NCBI GenBank assembly: GCA_024654105.1
Contig: JANLID010000417.1
Span: forward strand, 1-7,054
Reading direction: 5' to 3'
DNA from: Gallionella sp.
GTDB lineage: Bacteria > Pseudomonadota > Gammaproteobacteria > Burkholderiales > Gallionellaceae
DNA length: 7,054 bases
Shown here: positions 5,755-7,054 of the stretch, piece by piece
Layout of the letters: every line of letters begins with the position of its first letter
How positions within the stretch are numbered: position 1 is the first letter of the stretch
Notes under the pieces: model-generated
Database searches by the model: none
Seen by the model: only the letters and a program-made list of their open reading frames with translations
What the model was told of the DNA's origin: nothing
Made by a program: the position numbers and the translations under genes

Positions 5755-7054
5755 ATGCTGAAAATCTACAACACTCTCACCCGCGACAAACAGGAATTTG
5801 TGCCGATTGTGCCCGGCAAGGCCGGCATGTATGTGTGCGGCATGACGGTGTACGACTACTGCCATCTCGGCCACGCGCGCGTACTGGTGGTGTTCGACAT
5901 GGTGCACCGCTGGCTCAAGGCTTCCGGCTACGACGTCACCTACGTGCGCAATATCACCGACATCGACGACAAAATTATCAAGCGTGCAGCAGAGAATGGC
6001 GAATCCATTTATGCGTTAACACAGCGCTTTATTGATGCGATGCACCAGGATGCTGATGCGCTCGGCGTGCAGCCTCCCGACCATGAGCCGCGCGCCACGC
6101 AATATGTGCCGCAAATGCTGGGGATGATTGCGCAACTGGAACAGAACGGACTGGCTTACCGGGCGGTGGATGGCGACGTGAATTACGCGGTGCGCAAGTT
6201 TGAGAGGTATGGAAGGCTGTCCGGCAAGTCGCTGGAAGATTTGCGCGCCGGCGAGCGTGTCGATGTTGCTGCTGACAAGCACGATCCGCTCGATTTCGTG
6301 CTGTGGAAGCACGCCAAGGAAGACGAGCCGGAAGAGGTGCAGTGGGCTTCGAAATGGGGCAAAGGCCGCCCCGGTTGGCACATTGAATGTTCGGCGATGG
6401 GCTCAGAGCTGCTCGGCAAACACTTCGATATTCACGGCGGTGGCGCAGATTTGCAGTTTCCGCATCATGAAAACGAAATTGCGCAGAGCGAAGGGGCGCA
6501 CCAATGCCAATTTGTGAATGTCTGGATGCACAACGGCTTCGTGCGCGTGGACAGCGAGAAAATGTCGAAAAGCCTCGGCAACTTCTTCACCATCCGCGAA
6601 GTACTGAAGAAATATGACCCCGAAGTCGTGCGCTTCTTCATTCTCCGCGCGCACTACCGCAGCCCGCTGAACTATTCCGATGCGCATCTTGACGATGCCA
6701 AGGGAGCACTGACCAGACTTTATACTGCACTTAGATTTTTGCCCGTTCCAGCTTCAGCGGGCTTGGAGCGAATAGAAACGATCGATTGGAACGAAGCTCA
6801 CGCCCAGCGGTTCATGGCCGCGATGGACGACGACTTCAACACGCCGGAAGCGATGGCGGCCTTGTTCGACCTCGCCAACGAAGTGAACCGCAACCAATCA
6901 CCCGAAGCCGCCACCCAACTTAAACTGCTGGCTGGTGTATTGGGTTTGTTACAACAAGATCCGCGGGAATTCTTGCAGGGCGGCGACAGGAAAGGCCTGA
7001 GTGAAACGCAAATCAATGAGCAAATTGCCGTGCGCATTACCGCCAAGCAAGCCA
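5755..7054 (+). CDS. cysS: Cysteine-tRNA ligase (CysRS), 3' end cut by window edge
   Basis: CysRS is a cytosolic class I synthetase that charges tRNA-Cys with cysteine, using a zinc ion to recognise the thiol. The reading frame is open from ATG 5755 to the window end (433 full codons); family members are about 460 aa, so roughly 30 residues are missing by truncation of the window, not by mutation. Visible motifs are MYVCGMTVYDYCHLGHAR with zinc ligand C28 and the HIGH-type HLGH (37-40), NITDIDDKI, GWHIECSAM with zinc ligand C212, FPHHENEIAQSE with H237 and E241, and KMSKS at 269-273. The helical anticodon-domain region begins near residue 320 (DDDFNTPEA motif). It starts 7 nt after the DUF4870 stop with no Shine-Dalgarno. 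An AT-richer stretch with rare codons lies at 6715-6774. The assignment is certain. Confidence 0.97.
   Translation, partial: MLKIYNTLTRDKQEFVPIVPGKAGMYVCGMTVYDYCHLGHARVLVVFDMVHRWLKASGYDVTYVRNITDIDDKIIKRAAENGESIYALTQRFIDAMHQDADALGVQPPDHEPRATQYVPQMLGMIAQLEQNGLAYRAVDGDVNYAVRKFERYGRLSGKSLEDLRAGERVDVAADKHDPLDFVLWKHAKEDEPEEVQWASKWGKGRPGWHIECSAMGSELLGKHFDIHGGGADLQFPHHENEIAQSEGAHQCQFVNVWMHNGFVRVDSEKMSKSLGNFFTIREVLKKYDPEVVRFFILRAHYRSPLNYSDAHLDDAKGALTRLYTALRFLPVPASAGLERIETIDWNEAHAQRFMAAMDDDFNTPEAMAALFDLANEVNRNQSPEAATQLKLLAGVLGLLQQDPREFLQGGDRKGLSETQINEQIAVRITAKQA

Noticed and set aside
1..7054. A defence island, mobile element, CRISPR array or other new system
   Set aside because: All long frames are explained by housekeeping or envelope genes, no repeats or integrase-like genes occur, and the only intergenic space above 100 bp is the 166-bp divergent promoter region.

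Overview
The window looks like ordinary chromosomal backbone of a Gram-negative proteobacterium. Lipid A synthesis (lpxH), a glutaminyl-tRNA synthetase of E. coli length (554 aa), a PpiB-class cyclophilin and moderately GC-rich coding sequence point to the beta/gamma-proteobacteria. The gene neighbourhood and the look of the proteins suggest a betaproteobacterium (Nitrosomonadales-like), but this placement is an inference from memory. No insertion sequence, phage, tRNA, rRNA or CRISPR signal was found. Seven genes fill almost everything.

Left half, minus strand (3563 down to 44): a four-gene cell-envelope cluster, transcribed right to left. Its order is a secreted TPR protein with a C-terminal NTF2-like domain, a secreted Csd6-like L,D-transpeptidase/carboxypeptidase with a related C-terminal domain, a PpiB-class peptidyl-prolyl isomerase carrying an added secretion leader, and LpxH. 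Gaps are 2, 1 and 34 nt. The 34-nt gap holds a terminator-like hairpin whose T-tract runs directly into the lpxH start codon.

Centre (3564-3729): a 166-bp divergent intergenic region. It carries a good extended -10 promoter candidate for the envelope cluster and a -10-like box for glnS.

Right half, plus strand (3730 to the window end): glnS, a small three-segment membrane protein of the DUF4870 type that overlaps the end of glnS by 16 nt, and cysS, which runs off the right edge after 433 codons.

Functionally, the left cluster combines peptidoglycan side-chain processing, probable periplasmic scaffolding, protein folding and lipopolysaccharide synthesis. The right cluster makes two aminoacyl-tRNA synthetases with an uncharacterised membrane protein between them. 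In E. coli, cysS lies divergently next to ppiB-lpxH, so this window resembles that neighbourhood with glnS, DUF4870 and the TPR/transpeptidase pair placed between the two sides. I see no clearly new system. The most notable points are the related NTF2-like tail on two adjacent envelope proteins, the leader on a cytosolic-class cyclophilin, and the terminator abutting lpxH.
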